A DNA stretch of 64,000 nt from Nocardioides sp. zg-1230 (GTDB taxonomy: Bacteria > Actinomycetota > Actinomycetes > Propionibacteriales > Nocardioidaceae): NCBI RefSeq assembly GCF_013155335.1, contig NZ_JABJQZ010000001.1:1488001-1552000 (forward strand). Direction: 5' to 3'. The first letter of the stretch is position 1. The number at the start of each line of letters is the position of its first letter. Below, piece after piece: positions 1-8,903 of the stretch. Under the pieces are notes generated by a model that was not told the origin of the DNA, did no database searches, and saw only the letters and a program-made list of their open reading frames with translations. The translations under genes and the position numbers were made by a program.

Positions 1-23
1 CCCTCGACTGCAGAGGTGCTGAC

Positions 24-941
24 ATGACGAGCCTGCGTGACGTGCCTGCCGAGGTCCTCGACGACCTCGTCGCCGCGGGCCTCGACCCCGACCACGTGTG
101 GGAGGTCGTGGGGCGCGCGCTCGAGGAGGACCTGCCCGAGGAGCCGCGCGTCGACCCCACCAGCGAGTCCACGATCCCGCTCGACGCCCGCGCCGAGGCC
201 GTCTTCGCCGCGCGCGAGCCGGGTGTGGTGGCCGGGCTCGGCGTCGCCGCGGTCGCCTTCTCCATGGTGGGCGCCGACGCGACGATCACCGACCGCCTGC
301 CGGACGGGACCCGCGTCGCGAAGGGCGACGTCGTGATGCGGGTCGAGGGACTGACCCAGCGGATGCTCGTCGCCGAGCGCACCGCGCTCAACCTCGCCTG
401 CCACCTGTCCGGGATCGCCACCGCGACCGCCCGCTGGGTCGACGCGCTCGACGGCTCGCCGACGCGGGTCCTCGACACCCGCAAGACGCTGCCCGGGCTG
501 CGGGCGCTGCAGAAGTACGCCGTGCGCTGCGGCGGCGGGCTCAACCACCGCACGAGCCTCCAGGACATGGCGATGGTCAAGGACAACCACGTCATCGCAG
601 CCGGCGGCGTGCTCCCCGCGCTCGAGGCCATCCGCGGCCGCCATCCCGGGCTGCCGGTCGAGGTGGAGGTGACGACGCTCGACCAGCTCGACGACCTGCT
701 CGCGCTGCCCGAGCCGCCGGAGCGGATCCTGCTCGACAACATGACCGACGAGCTGATGGCCGAGGCCGTACGACGTACGGCCGGGCGCGTGCCGCTCGAG
801 GCGAGCGGCGGCATCACCCTCGAGCGGGCCGCGCGGATCGGTGCGACCGGCGTCGACTTCGTCTCGGTCGGGGCGCTCACCCACTCGGTGGTCGTCTTCG
901 ACATCGGCATGGACCTCACCACCCCGGACCTCGTGGGATGA
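24..941 (+). CDS. nadC: nicotinate-nucleotide pyrophosphorylase (carboxylating)
   Basis: Quinolinate phosphoribosyltransferase, which converts quinolinate and PRPP to nicotinate mononucleotide, CO2 and PPi in de novo NAD synthesis in the cytoplasm. The 305-residue length is normal for the family. Family signatures are visible: the RKTLPGLRALQKYAVRCGGG region (residues about 153-172) that contacts both substrates, MVKDNH, EVEV, LLDNM and the C-terminal EASGGI phosphate-binding segment of the barrel. An AGAGGTG sequence lies 6 bases before the ATG. The stop is 7 bases before coaX, so the two cofactor genes are probably co-transcribed; nadA and nadB would be expected just left of the window. Confidence 0.95.
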   Translation: MTSLRDVPAEVLDDLVAAGLDPDHVWEVVGRALEEDLPEEPRVDPTSESTIPLDARAEAVFAAREPGVVAGLGVAAVAFSMVGADATITDRLPDGTRVAKGDVVMRVEGLTQRMLVAERTALNLACHLSGIATATARWVDALDGSPTRVLDTRKTLPGLRALQKYAVRCGGGLNHRTSLQDMAMVKDNHVIAAGGVLPALEAIRGRHPGLPVEVEVTTLDQLDDLLALPEPPERILLDNMTDELMAEAVRRTAGRVPLEASGGITLERAARIGATGVDFVSVGALTHSVVVFDIGMDLTTPDLVG

Positions 942-948
942 GCGCCGC

Positions 949-1719
949 ATGAGCCTGCTCGCCGCCGACATCGGCAACAGCCACACGTTCCTCGGCCTGC
1001 TCGACGGGGAGGAGGTCACCGCCCACTGGCGGGTCAACACCGACGAGCGCCGCACCGCCGACGAGTGGTCGGTCCTGCTGCGCGGGCTGCTCGCCGAGCG
1101 GCTCGACGACGTGGACGGCATCGTCGTGTGTGCGACGGTCCCGGCCGTGCTGCACGAGTGGCGCGAGATGCTCGAGAGCCACTTCGGTGACGTCACCGCC
1201 ATCGTCGTCGAGCCGGGGGTGCGCACCGGCATCCCCGTCCTGATGGACAACCCGCGCGAGGTCGGCACCGACCGGATCGTGAACTCGCTGGCCGCCGCGA
1301 CCCTCCACGGCGGTCCGGCGATCGTGGTCGACTTCGGCACCGCGACGACGTTCGACGTCGTCAACGGCAAGGGGCAGTACGTCGGCGGGGCCATCTCGCC
1401 GGGGATCGAGATCTCGCTCGAGGCGCTCGGGCGACGCGGGGCGCAGCTGCGCAAGGTCGAGCTTGCGCGTCCGCGCTCGGTGATCGCCAAGAACACCGTC
1501 GAGGCGCTGCAGAGCGGCATGGTCTTCGGTGTCGCGGCGCAGGTCGAGGGCCTGGTGGCGCGCATGATCGCCGAGCTCGGGGTGCATCCCGACGACGTCA
1601 CCGTCATTTCGACCGGCCATTTGGCGGCGCTTCTCGTCGACGATTGTTCGTGTTTCACCGTGCATTCACCCTGGCTCACCCTGCATGGTCTGCGACTCGT
1701 ATTCGAGCGCAATTCCTGA
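949..1719 (+). CDS. coaX: type III pantothenate kinase
   Basis: Phosphorylates pantothenate, the first step of coenzyme A synthesis. The protein of 256 residues starts with the ASKHA phosphate-1 motif (LLAADIGNSHTFLG), followed by GTDRIVNSLAA and the phosphate-2 loop VVDFGTATTFDVV, both typical of CoaX. The reading frame is open further upstream, but ATG 949 gives the canonical N-terminus and sits 7 bases after the nadC stop. The last 35 or so codons use unusually many A/T-rich codons (for example ATT, TTT, CAT, TGT, CTT), unlike the rest of the gene; this merges into the A/T-rich region before lsr2. Confidence 0.94.
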   Translation: MSLLAADIGNSHTFLGLLDGEEVTAHWRVNTDERRTADEWSVLLRGLLAERLDDVDGIVVCATVPAVLHEWREMLESHFGDVTAIVVEPGVRTGIPVLMDNPREVGTDRIVNSLAAATLHGGPAIVVDFGTATTFDVVNGKGQYVGGAISPGIEISLEALGRRGAQLRKVELARPRSVIAKNTVEALQSGMVFGVAAQVEGLVARMIAELGVHPDDVTVISTGHLAALLVDDCSCFTVHSPWLTLHGLRLVFERNS

Positions 1720-1759
1720 AGCGCTAATAAGAGGGGCCGTCAGGGAATTCCTGACTCCT

Positions 1760-1788
1760 TTGTGGAATTCGCCGAGCAATGCCACACT
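1760..1788 (+). promoter_or_regulatory. candidate lsr2 promoter in an A/T-rich leader
   Basis: A TTGTGG hexamer (1760-1765) and a weak CACACT hexamer (1783-1788) are 17 bases apart in the A/T-rich gap before lsr2. Nearby, GTCAGG and CCTGAC (1739-1755) form an inverted repeat around GAATT. Transcription from here would give a leader of about 40 bases with an AAAGGA ribosome site. Assignment is by spacing only. Confidence 0.35.
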
Positions 1789-1837
1789 GCGCTCGACGCG
1801 TTGAGACCGCAGCGCTCAAAAAACAAAGGAATTCACC

Positions 1838-2170
1838 ATGGCACAAAAGGTCAACATCGTCCTCGTCGACGACCTCGACGGCACCGAGGCCACCGAGACC
1901 GTCTCCTTCGGCCTCGACGGGACCACCTACGAGATCGACCTCAACGACGCCAACGCCGCTTCCCTGCGCGAGGCGCTGAGCGGCTACGTCGGCCACGCCC
2001 GCAAGGTCACCGGTGGCGGCCGTCGCACCCGGCGCTCCTCCGGCGGCTCCTCCTCGTCGTCCTCCAACACCAAGGACGTGCGCGAGTGGGCCAAGTCGCA
2101 GGGCATGGAGGTCTCCGAGCGCGGCCGGATCTCCGCCGACGTGCAGCAGGCCTACGACGCCGCCCACTGA
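1838..2170 (+). CDS. lsr2: Lsr2-family nucleoid-associated protein
   Basis: H-NS-like DNA-bridging protein of actinobacteria that coats A/T-rich DNA and silences acquired genes. The 110 residues show the N-terminal dimerisation domain (KVNIVLVDDLDGTEATETVSFGLDG), a basic serine-rich linker (residues about 58-75) and the C-terminal DNA-binding domain (VREWAKSQGMEVSERGRISADVQQAY). The DNA-contacting tripeptide is SER-GR here, close to the usual RGR AT-hook-like loop. ATG is preceded by AAAGGA. Its own upstream region is the most A/T-rich stretch seen in this part, which fits autoregulation (inferred). Confidence 0.95.
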   Translation: MAQKVNIVLVDDLDGTEATETVSFGLDGTTYEIDLNDANAASLREALSGYVGHARKVTGGGRRTRRSSGGSSSSSSNTKDVREWAKSQGMEVSERGRISADVQQAYDAAH

Positions 2171-2191
2171 CGTACGACCCCTCCTCGCGCC

Positions 2192-2220
2192 GAGCCCGTT
2201 CGCTGTGAGCGGACGGGCTC
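2192..2220 (+). terminator. stem-loop after lsr2
   Basis: A 13-base stem (12 of 13 paired, GAGCCCGT core) with a GTG loop lies 21 bases after the lsr2 stop. There is no T-run, as is common in high-GC actinobacteria. It separates lsr2 from the clpC promoter. Confidence 0.6.
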
Positions 2221-2231
2221 GTGCATGGGGT

Positions 2232-2260
2232 GGGAACACGTAGGCTGATGTCGGGCGTTG
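2232..2260 (+). promoter_or_regulatory. SigR/SigH-type stress promoter of clpC
   Basis: GGGAAC (2232-2237) and GTTG (2257-2260) are separated by 19 bases, matching the GGAAY-N18/19-GTT consensus of thiol/heat-stress sigma factors SigR (Streptomyces) and SigH (mycobacteria). clpC is a known member of the SigR regulon in Streptomyces. A TAGGCT hexamer at 2241-2246 inside this element could be the -10 of a second, housekeeping promoter. The leader to ATG 2328 would be about 60 bases. Confidence 0.55.
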
Positions 2261-2327
2261 AGCCCAGTGTCCGCGTTCCCGGCCCCACGGGAAGCACCGT
2301 GGACCACGCAGACGTAGAGGAGCGCAC

Positions 2328-4901
2328 ATGTTCGAGCGGTTCACCGACCGAGCCCGGCGAGTTGTCGTGCTGGCCCAGGAAGAGGCCCGCATGCTCTCCC
2401 ACAACTACATCGGGACCGAGCACATCCTGCTCGGCCTCATCCACGAGGGCGAGGGCGTCGCCGCCAAGGCCCTCGAGTCCCTCGACATCTCCCTGGAGGC
2501 CGTGCGCGCCCAGGTCGAGGAGATCATCGGCCAGGGCCAGCAGGCCCCCTCCGGCCACATCCCGTTCACTCCGCGCGCCAAGAAGGTGCTCGAGCTCTCG
2601 CTGCGCGAGGCGCTCCAGCTCGGCCACTCCTACATCGGCACCGAGCACATCCTGCTCGGCCTGATCCGGGAGGGCGAGGGCGTCGCGGCCCAGGTCCTGC
2701 AGAAGCTCGGCGCCGACCTCAACCGGGTGCGCCAGCAGGTCATCCAGCTGCTCAGCGGCTTCCAGGGCAAGGAGTCGGCCACGGCCGGCGCCCAGACCTC
2801 CGGCTCCGGCGGTGAGGCACCCTCGAGCTCGCTGGTCCTCGACCAGTTCGGCCAGAACCTCACCCAGGCTGCGCGCGAGGGCAAGCTCGACCCCGTCATC
2901 GGGCGCGAGCAGGAGATCGAGCGCGTGATGCAGATCCTGTCGCGCCGCACGAAGAACAACCCCGTCCTCATCGGCGAGCCCGGCGTCGGCAAGACCACTA
3001 TCGTGGCCGGCCTCGCACAGGACATCGTCAAGGGCAACGTGCCCGAGACGCTGAAGGACAAGCAGATCTACACGCTCGACCTCGGCGCCCTGGTCGCCGG
3101 CTCGCGCTACCGCGGTGACTTCGAGGAGCGCCTCAAGAAGGTGCTCAAGGAGATCCGCACCCGCGGCGACATCGTGCTGTTCATCGACGAGATCCACACC
3201 CTCGTCGGTGCCGGCGCTGCCGAGGGTGCGATCGACGCCGCCAGCATCCTCAAGCCGATGCTGGCCCGCGGCGAGCTGCAGACCATCGGTGCCACCACGC
3301 TGGATGAGTACCGCAAGTACCTCGAGAAGGACGCCGCGCTCGAGCGCCGCTTCCAGCCGATCCAGGTGCAGGAGCCCTCGATCGCGCACACCATCGAGAT
3401 GCTCAAGGGTCTGCGCGACCGCTACGAGGCCCACCACCGCGTCACCATCACCGACGAGGCGCTGGTCTCGGCGGCGACGCTGGCCGACCGCTACATCTCC
3501 GACCGGTTCCTGCCGGACAAGGCGATCGACCTCATCGACGAGGCCGGTTCGCGCCTGCGCATCCGCCGGATGACCGCGCCGCCGGACCTGCGCGAGTACG
3601 ACGAGAAGATCGGCGACGTGCGCCAGCGCAAGGAGGCCGCCATCGACGGGCAGGACTTCGAGGCCGCGGCCCGCCTGCGCGACGAGGAGAAGCAGCTCTC
3701 CGCCCGCCGTGCCGAGCGCGAGAAGCAGTGGCGTGCCGGTGACCTCGACGAGATCGCCGAGGTCGACGAGGAACTGATCGCCGAGGTCCTCGCCGTGGCC
3801 ACGGGCATCCCGATCGTGAAGCTCTCGGAGGAGGAGTCCACCCGTCTGCTCAAGATGGAGGACGAGCTCCACAAGCGCGTCATCGGGCAGGAGGAGGCCG
3901 TCAAGGCGCTCTCCCGTGCGATCCGTCGTACGCGTGCCGGGCTCAAGGACCCCAAGCGTCCCGGTGGCTCGTTCATCTTCGCCGGCCCGTCCGGTGTCGG
4001 TAAGACCTGGCTGTCCAAGACGCTCGCGGAGTTCCTCTTCGGCGACGAGGACGCGCTCATCCAGCTCGACATGAGCGAGTTCTCCGAGAAGCACACCGTG
4101 TCGCGACTGTTCGGCTCGCCCCCCGGCTACGTCGGTTACGAAGAGGGCGGTCAGCTCACCGAGAAGGTGCGCCGCAAGCCGTTCTCCGTCGTCCTCTTCG
4201 ACGAGGTCGAAAAGGCCCACCCCGACATCTTCAACAGCCTGTTGCAGATTCTCGAGGAGGGTCGCCTGACGGATTCGCAGGGTCGCGTGGTCGACTTCAA
4301 GAACACCGTCATCATCATGACCACCAACCTCGGCACCAAGGACATCTCCAAGTCCGTCAACCTCGGCTTCGGCCAGATGGGCGACGCTGCCGGCTCCTAC
4401 GAGCGGATGAAGAGCAAGGTGTCGGAGGAGCTCAAGCAGCACTTCCGCCCCGAGTTCCTCAACCGTGTCGACGAGATCGTCGTGTTCCCGCCGCTGTCGC
4501 AGGAGCAGATCGTCGCGATGGTCGACAACATGATCGACGCCGTCGAGCTCCGGATGAAGGACCGCGACATGTCCCTGGAGCTCACCCAGCCCGCCAAGGC
4601 GCTGCTGGCCGAGCGCGGCTTCGACCCGGTCCTCGGTGCCCGTCCGCTGCGGCGCACGGTGCAGCGCGAGATCGAGGACGTGCTCGCCGAGAAGATGCTC
4701 TTCGGCGAGGTCGGCCCGGGCCAGATCGTGCTCGTGGACGTCGAGGGCGAGGGCCCGCAGGCGAAGTTCACCTTCCGCGGCCAGAAGAACTCCACGGTCC
4801 CCGACATGCCGCCGCTCGAGACGGTCGTCGAGGGTCCGACGGGCGAGGGTCCTGACGACTCCGCCGGACCGACGGACATCCCGAAGTCCACGGAGTCATG
4901 A
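2328..4901 (+). CDS. clpC: ATP-dependent Clp protease ATP-binding subunit ClpC
   Basis: Hexameric AAA+ unfoldase that feeds substrates to ClpP. The 857 residues contain two N-terminal Clp_N repeats (about 1-145, each with the [15 protein letters not shown] motif), AAA module 1 with Walker A GEPGVGKT (about 218) and Walker B LFIDEIH, a UVR/coiled-coil middle domain (about 420-460), AAA module 2 with GPSGVGKT (about 552) and [13 protein letters not shown], and the D2-small domain with GARPLRR. A GAGGAG ribosome site precedes ATG 2328. The last 40 residues are a low-complexity acidic tail rich in Pro, Gly and Asp. It stands alone; a SigR-type promoter lies upstream. Confidence 0.97.
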   Translation: MFERFTDRARRVVVLAQEEARMLSHNYIGTEHILLGLIHEGEGVAAKALESLDISLEAVRAQVEEIIGQGQQAPSGHIPFTPRAKKVLELSLREALQLGHSYIGTEHILLGLIREGEGVAAQVLQKLGADLNRVRQQVIQLLSGFQGKESATAGAQTSGSGGEAPSSSLVLDQFGQNLTQAAREGKLDPVIGREQEIERVMQILSRRTKNNPVLIGEPGVGKTTIVAGLAQDIVKGNVPETLKDKQIYTLDLGALVAGSRYRGDFEERLKKVLKEIRTRGDIVLFIDEIHTLVGAGAAEGAIDAASILKPMLARGELQTIGATTLDEYRKYLEKDAALERRFQPIQVQEPSIAHTIEMLKGLRDRYEAHHRVTITDEALVSAATLADRYISDRFLPDKAIDLIDEAGSRLRIRRMTAPPDLREYDEKIGDVRQRKEAAIDGQDFEAAARLRDEEKQLSARRAEREKQWRAGDLDEIAEVDEELIAEVLAVATGIPIVKLSEEESTRLLKMEDELHKRVIGQEEAVKALSRAIRRTRAGLKDPKRPGGSFIFAGPSGVGKTWLSKTLAEFLFGDEDALIQLDMSEFSEKHTVSRLFGSPPGYVGYEEGGQLTEKVRRKPFSVVLFDEVEKAHPDIFNSLLQILEEGRLTDSQGRVVDFKNTVIIMTTNLGTKDISKSVNLGFGQMGDAAGSYERMKSKVSEELKQHFRPEFLNRVDEIVVFPPLSQEQIVAMVDNMIDAVELRMKDRDMSLELTQPAKALLAERGFDPVLGARPLRRTVQREIEDVLAEKMLFGEVGPGQIVLVDVEGEGPQAKFTFRGQKNSTVPDMPPLETVVEGPTGEGPDDSAGPTDIPKSTES

Positions 4902-4932
4902 GCAGGGAGGCCTGACCCCAGGCATCAGTCGA

Positions 4933-5814
4933 TCACCCCGGGAGCGCCCAGCGCCCCGGGGTGATCTGCGTCAGGAGCCCGTCGGCGACGAGCCCGGCCA
5001 GGCAGCGCTCGCGCTGCCCGGCGTCGGGCCACGCGCCCTCCACCTGCTCGGCCGAGACCGAGTCCGCCTCACGGGCGAGGGCGAGGATCCGCCCGCGGCA
5101 CTGCCGGTCGGTGCCCGCCCAGGCCTGCCCGCGGCGGGGAGGTCCGTCGTACGCCGGGAAGCCGGCGCCGCGCCACGCGCACACCCCGGCGACCGGGCAG
5201 GCCGCGCACGTCGGCTGGCGGGCAGTGCACACCAGCGCGCCGAGCTCCATCGTCGCAACGGCCCACGTGGCCGCCGTCGCCTCGTCGTCGGGGAGCAACG
5301 ACGTCGCCACGTCGCGCTCGGCACGCGTGACGGCAGGCGCCGGGAACTCCTGCCCCGACACCGCCCGCACCAGCACCCGGCGGACGTTGGTGTCGAGCAC
5401 GACGTGCCGCCGCCCGAAGGCGAAGCTGGCGATGGCCGAGGCCGTGTAGTCGCCGACGCCGGGGAGCGCGAGCAGGTCGTCGTACGACGCCGGCACCGCG
5501 CCGTCGTGGCGCTCGACGATGGCCGTCGCCGCGGCATGGAGGCGGAGCGCGCGGCGGGGGTAGCCGAGCCGGCCCCACATCCGCACCGCCTCACCGGTGG
5601 AGTCGTCGGCGAGCGCGGCCGGGGTCGGCCACCGCTCCAGCCAGGCGGCGTGCACGGGCAGGACACGTGCCACCGGTGTCTGCTGGAGCATGAACTCGCT
5701 GACCATCACCGACCAGGGCGTGGCGGACACCCCGCGCCACGGCAGCTCCCGCGCGTGGCCGTCGTACCAGTCGAGCACCGCGTCGTGCAGCGCGCTGGGA
5801 GAGGGGGCATCCAT
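4933..5814 (-). CDS. mutY: A/G-specific adenine DNA glycosylase
   Basis: Removes adenine mispaired with 8-oxoguanine. The 293-residue protein has the helix-hairpin-helix LPGVGDYTASAIASFAFG (about 122-140), the catalytic Glu in SEFMLQQT, the catalytic Asp in VLDTNVRR and a complete C-x6-C-x2-C-x5-C [4Fe-4S] motif (CTARQPTCAACPVAGVC). It is shorter than E. coli MutY because the NUDIX-like 8-oxoG recognition domain is reduced, as usual in actinobacteria. A TACGAT -10 (5822-5827) ends 7 bases before ATG 5814 and there is no ribosome site, so the message is probably leaderless. Convergent with clpC. Confidence 0.94.
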   Translation of the reverse strand: MDAPSPSALHDAVLDWYDGHARELPWRGVSATPWSVMVSEFMLQQTPVARVLPVHAAWLERWPTPAALADDSTGEAVRMWGRLGYPRRALRLHAAATAIVERHDGAVPASYDDLLALPGVGDYTASAIASFAFGRRHVVLDTNVRRVLVRAVSGQEFPAPAVTRAERDVATSLLPDDEATAATWAVATMELGALVCTARQPTCAACPVAGVCAWRGAGFPAYDGPPRRGQAWAGTDRQCRGRILALAREADSVSAEQVEGAWPDAGQRERCLAGLVADGLLTQITPGRWALPG

Positions 5815-5881
5815 CGCGGCGATCGTAGGTGAGCCGGTGCGCCTCCGCCGAGACGGGGCGGCGGCTCCCTAACCTGAGCCC

Positions 5882-6694
5882 ATGCCGACGACCGTACGAC
5901 CTCGTGGGCCGCTCCCGGCCCGGGTCTACTGGACCCGACGGATCATCGTGCTCGCCGTCCCGATCCTGCTCGTCGTCGTGATCGCCCGCGTCCTCGGCGG
6001 CTCGGCCGACGCCAAGGACGAGTCGACGGCGAAGGCGACCCAGGCCGGCGCCACCACCGCGGCGACGACGGCCGCGCCCACCGCCGGTCCGACCGTCGAG
6101 GTGGCACCGGGAGCCGGCAAGAAGGGCAAGAAGGGCAGGGAGAACCGCACCGAGGAGGTCGTGCCCCCGGAGCCCGTGCTGGCCGAGCCGACCGGCCCGT
6201 GCACCGAGTCCGACATCGTCGCCACACCCGTCCTCACGTCCGCCCCCGGCGGTGCGGACGTCCCGATCACCATCAACCTCCGCACCATCACCGCCGAGGC
6301 CTGCACCTGGCAGGCGTCGCCGGAGACGATGACGGTGACGATCACCTCCGGCAGCGACTACATCTGGAGCAGCCGCGAGTGCCCGGCCTCGATCCCGCCG
6401 CAGGACGTGGTGGTCCGCCAGGCCGTCGACGCCCCGGTGGTGGTGACGTGGTCGGCCAAGCGCTCCGACGAGGAGTGCACGCAGTGGACCGAGTGGGCGA
6501 TGCCCGGCTTCTACCACGTGCAGGCCGCCGCCCTCGGTGGTGACGCCACCGACGTGCAGTTCGAGCTCACCGGCGGTGTGCCCGCGGTCGTCACCACGAC
6601 GGCCGACCCGCAGCCGCAGGGCGGCAAGGACAAGAAGAACGGCGACACCGCGCACACGCCCGGCGAGGACGGCGCCGGCAACTCCGCCGGCTGA
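5882..6694 (+). CDS. membrane-anchored extracytoplasmic protein of unknown function
   Basis: I do not recognise a named family. The 270 residues have a short basic N-terminus, one membrane segment (about 21-38, IIVLAVPILLVVVIARVL), an Ala/Thr-rich linker, a lysine patch (KKGKKGREN, about 79-87) and a beta-rich domain (about 105-235) with three or four cysteines (GPCTES, EACTW, RECPA, EECTQW) that could form disulfides outside the cell, then a charged tail. It is divergent from mutY; TAACCT at 5870-5875 ends 6 bases before the ATG, suggesting a leaderless message. A binding or lipid-wall role is only a guess. Confidence 0.75.
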   Translation: MPTTVRPRGPLPARVYWTRRIIVLAVPILLVVVIARVLGGSADAKDESTAKATQAGATTAATTAAPTAGPTVEVAPGAGKKGKKGRENRTEEVVPPEPVLAEPTGPCTESDIVATPVLTSAPGGADVPITINLRTITAEACTWQASPETMTVTITSGSDYIWSSRECPASIPPQDVVVRQAVDAPVVVTWSAKRSDEECTQWTEWAMPGFYHVQAAALGGDATDVQFELTGGVPAVVTTTADPQPQGGKDKKNGDTAHTPGEDGAGNSAG

Positions 6695-6813
6695 CGGCCG
6701 ACACCGTGCCCGGTCCTCCCGGACTCCACCGGTTCTCCCGGTAGTTCGGGCCGTTCGACCCTGTGGCGGGGTGCTCGCGCGCGGGACGCTTGAGGTGTTC
6801 CAGGAGGTGTGTC

Positions 6814-7122
6814 ATGAGGACCCTCGAGAAGAAGGGCGTCCTTCCCGGCGCGGCCGTCGCCGGAACTGTCACGCTGGTGCTCGGCATCCTGTTCGCGCTC
6901 GCCGTCGGGTATGCGTACCTGCTGAGTCTCGCCGATGCCGTGAACCCACCCGACTGGGCGCGCGTCGTCGGTCTGCTCTGGCTCCCGGTCGGGCTCGCCG
7001 GCGTACCGGTCGGCTACTACTGGGCGCGCGGCGGTCCCCGTGAGCCGCGGGCCGAGCTCGGCCTCGTCGTCGCGCTGGCCGCGGCGCTCGCCTTCGTCGT
7101 CCTCGTCGTCGTCTGGGGGTGA
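6814..7122 (+). CDS. small three-helix membrane protein
   Basis: Unknown function. The 102-residue protein begins at ATG 6814, chosen because AGGAGGTG lies 5 bases upstream; an in-frame start 51 bases earlier lacks a site. Hydrophobic segments at about 14-36, 45-65 and 80-100 suggest three membrane spans. It is followed with a near overlap by another small membrane protein of the same architecture, so the two are probably partners or an old duplication. Confidence 0.7.
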   Translation: MRTLEKKGVLPGAAVAGTVTLVLGILFALAVGYAYLLSLADAVNPPDWARVVGLLWLPVGLAGVPVGYYWARGGPREPRAELGLVVALAAALAFVVLVVVWG

Positions 7123-7127
7123 GGGAC

Positions 7128-7493
7128 ATGACCGCCACCCGCGTGCACCTGGAAACGGACGCCACCACGAGCCTGCGCCGGGCCTGGTGGTCCCTGCTCG
7201 GCTTCGTCGTGACCTTCTTCCTCGCGTTCGGGGTCGGGGAGGGCCTGGCCTCGGCGCTCGGCCACCCGCCGGGCGGCGACCAGCCTGCCGAGCTGTGGGT
7301 GATGGTGGTCGCGACGTTGCCCGCCCTGCTGGTCTTCGTCCTGCCCGCCGTCCCCGCCGTGCTCTACGGGCGCCGGGCGATGCGGCTCGGTGAGCCCCGC
7401 GGGCGCTCCCCGGCCGTCGTCGCCGTCGTCGTCGCCAGCGGCTTCGTCCTGCTCAACCTCGTCTCGGGCGTCGCGGTGCTGCTCGCCGGCTGA
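7128..7493 (+). CDS. small three-helix membrane protein
   Basis: Unknown function. From ATG 7128 the product has 121 residues; a GTG at 7119 that overlaps the stop of the preceding gene (GTGA) is an equally possible start and would imply translational coupling. Hydrophobic stretches lie at about residues 19-40, 57-80 and 95-118. A conserved-looking Arg/Gly loop (YGRRAMRLGEPRGRSP) separates the second and third. It is the last gene before a palindromic repeat and the convergent disA gene. Confidence 0.65.
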   Translation: MTATRVHLETDATTSLRRAWWSLLGFVVTFFLAFGVGEGLASALGHPPGGDQPAELWVMVVATLPALLVFVLPAVPAVLYGRRAMRLGEPRGRSPAVVAVVVASGFVLLNLVSGVAVLLAG

Positions 7494-7521
7494 GGTCGTC
7501 GTACGTCGCGCGGGTGGGCGG

Positions 7522-7577
7522 TGTCGGAGCCACATTCTCCGGCCGAGGAATGTGGCTCGGCCACCGCTCGGGCGGCG
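7522..7577. repeat. dispersed palindromic repeat, copy A
   Basis: Imperfect inverted repeat between convergent genes. Left arm GGGCGGTG...GAGCCACATTC and right arm GAATGTGGCTC...CACCGCTC pair over 22 positions with three mismatches around a 10-base loop. It shares outer (GCGGTGG) and inner (CCACATTC / GAATGTGG) sequences with copies at 23208, 23288 and 44377. Confidence 0.75.
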
Positions 7578-7595
7578 GCTCAGGTGAGATTTCGA

Positions 7596-7682
7596 CGCGG
7601 CCGTCACGACCTCGTCCCTTCGGTCGTGGGCCTTGCTCAATCTGGCCGCGCCCACGTCGACCGCTCGCTCCTCGCGGTCGAC
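7596..7682. terminator. nested stem-loops between convergent genes
   Basis: CGCGGCC (7596-7602) pairs with GGCCGCG (7644-7650) and encloses CACGACC / GGTCGTG (7605-7611, 7622-7628). A second perfect 8-base stem GTCGACCG / CGGTCGAC (7656-7663, 7675-7682) follows immediately before the disA stop. Their position suggests bidirectional termination. Confidence 0.5.
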
Positions 7683-7690
7683 CGCGCGTC

Positions 7691-8785
7691 TCAGATGTAG
7701 CGCTCGGTGATGCTGGACTCGGCGAGGCGGGAGAGGCCCTCGCGCACGCTGCGGGCGCGGAGCTCGCCGACCCCCTCGACGGCCTGGAGGTCTTCGATGC
7801 CGGCGGAGAGCAGCTGCTGGAGCCCGCCGAAGTGGTCGACGAGGCGGTCGACGACGGCGGCGGGGAGGCGGGGGACCTTGGCGAGGAGCCGGTAGCCGCG
7901 GGGGGCGACGGCGGCGTCGAGGTGCTCGGCGCCGCCGAGGCCGATGGCCCGGGCCACGGAGGCCGGGTCGACCAGCTCGGTGGGGGAGAGGGCCTCGAGC
8001 TCGGCGATGTGGGCGGCCGGGCTGGCCAGGCGGCGTCGGCCGCCGGGGAGGTAGTCGCGCACGACGAGGTCGCGCTCGGCGTCGACCCCGGTGACGAGCT
8101 CCTCGAGCTGGAGGGACAGCAGGCGCCCGTCGGTGCCGAGCTCGAGGACGTAGTCCTCGATCTCGCGGGCGATCCGGATGACCATCTCGAGGCGCTGGGC
8201 CACGACTGCCACGTCGCGCACGGTGACGAGGTCCTCGATCTCGAGGGCGGACAGCGTCGCGGACACCTCGTCGAGGCGCAGCTTGTAGCGCTCGAGCGTG
8301 GCGAGCGCCTGGTTGGCGCGGGACAAGATCTTGCCGGAGTCCTCGAGCACGTGGCGGATCTCGCCGACGTAGGCCGCGATGATCTGCATCGACTGCGACA
8401 CCGAGATCACGGGGTGGCCGGTTTGCTTAGCCACGCGCTCGGCGGTGCGGTGCCGGGTGCCGGTCTCCTCCGACGGGATCGTGTGGTCGGGCATCAGGTG
8501 GACCGCTGCCCGGTGGACCCGGGTGATGTCCTTGTCGAGGATGATCGCGCCGTCCATCTTGGCGAGCTCGCGCAGGCCGGTCGCGGTGAAGGGCACGTCG
8601 AGGGTGAAGCCGCCGGTCGCGATCGACTCGACGGTCCGGTCCTGGCCGAGCACGATCAGCGCGCCGGTGCGCCCGCGCAGGATCCGCTCGAGCCCGTCTC
8701 GTAGCGGTGTGCCAGGCGCGATCGAGGCCAGGGTCGCGCGCAGCCTCAGCTGCTCGTCGATGCGCTCTGCCACCGGTCCCTCCAC
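7691..8785 (-). CDS. disA: DNA integrity scanning diadenylate cyclase DisA
   Basis: Makes cyclic di-AMP from two ATP and scans DNA for branched structures as an octamer. The 364-residue protein carries the DAC-domain catalytic motifs DGA (KMDGAIILD, about 73) and RHRTAE (about 106), a helical linker (about 150-280) and a C-terminal helix-hairpin-helix domain (about 300-355, with GIEDLQAVEGVGELRARSVREGL). GTG 8785 is chosen because GAGGAGAG lies 5 bases upstream and the predicted N-terminus matches the family; the frame stays open further upstream. It lies just after radA on the same strand, the usual pairing; RadA is known to inhibit DisA in Bacillus and mycobacteria. Confidence 0.95.
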   Translation of the reverse strand: MEGPVAERIDEQLRLRATLASIAPGTPLRDGLERILRGRTGALIVLGQDRTVESIATGGFTLDVPFTATGLRELAKMDGAIILDKDITRVHRAAVHLMPDHTIPSEETGTRHRTAERVAKQTGHPVISVSQSMQIIAAYVGEIRHVLEDSGKILSRANQALATLERYKLRLDEVSATLSALEIEDLVTVRDVAVVAQRLEMVIRIAREIEDYVLELGTDGRLLSLQLEELVTGVDAERDLVVRDYLPGGRRRLASPAAHIAELEALSPTELVDPASVARAIGLGGAEHLDAAVAPRGYRLLAKVPRLPAAVVDRLVDHFGGLQQLLSAGIEDLQAVEGVGELRARSVREGLSRLAESSITERYI

Positions 8786-8903
8786 GTGCTCTCTCCTCGG
8801 GCGCCCCCGTGCGCCATCGGGTGAAGTGTAGGGGTGCGCGGACCCGATCCACCGATCCTTTCCGCTGAGCGAGGACTCGGGCGAGGACTCGGTGACCCGC
8901 TCG

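Noticed and set aside
2007..4442. Open frame of over 800 codons antisense to clpC
   Set aside because: It follows the third-position G/C pattern of clpC on the other strand, is Leu/Asp/Arg-rich without motifs, and clpC is certain. The same applies to the long antisense frames over hemA/hemC, the CoA ligase, ResB and the ebo genes.
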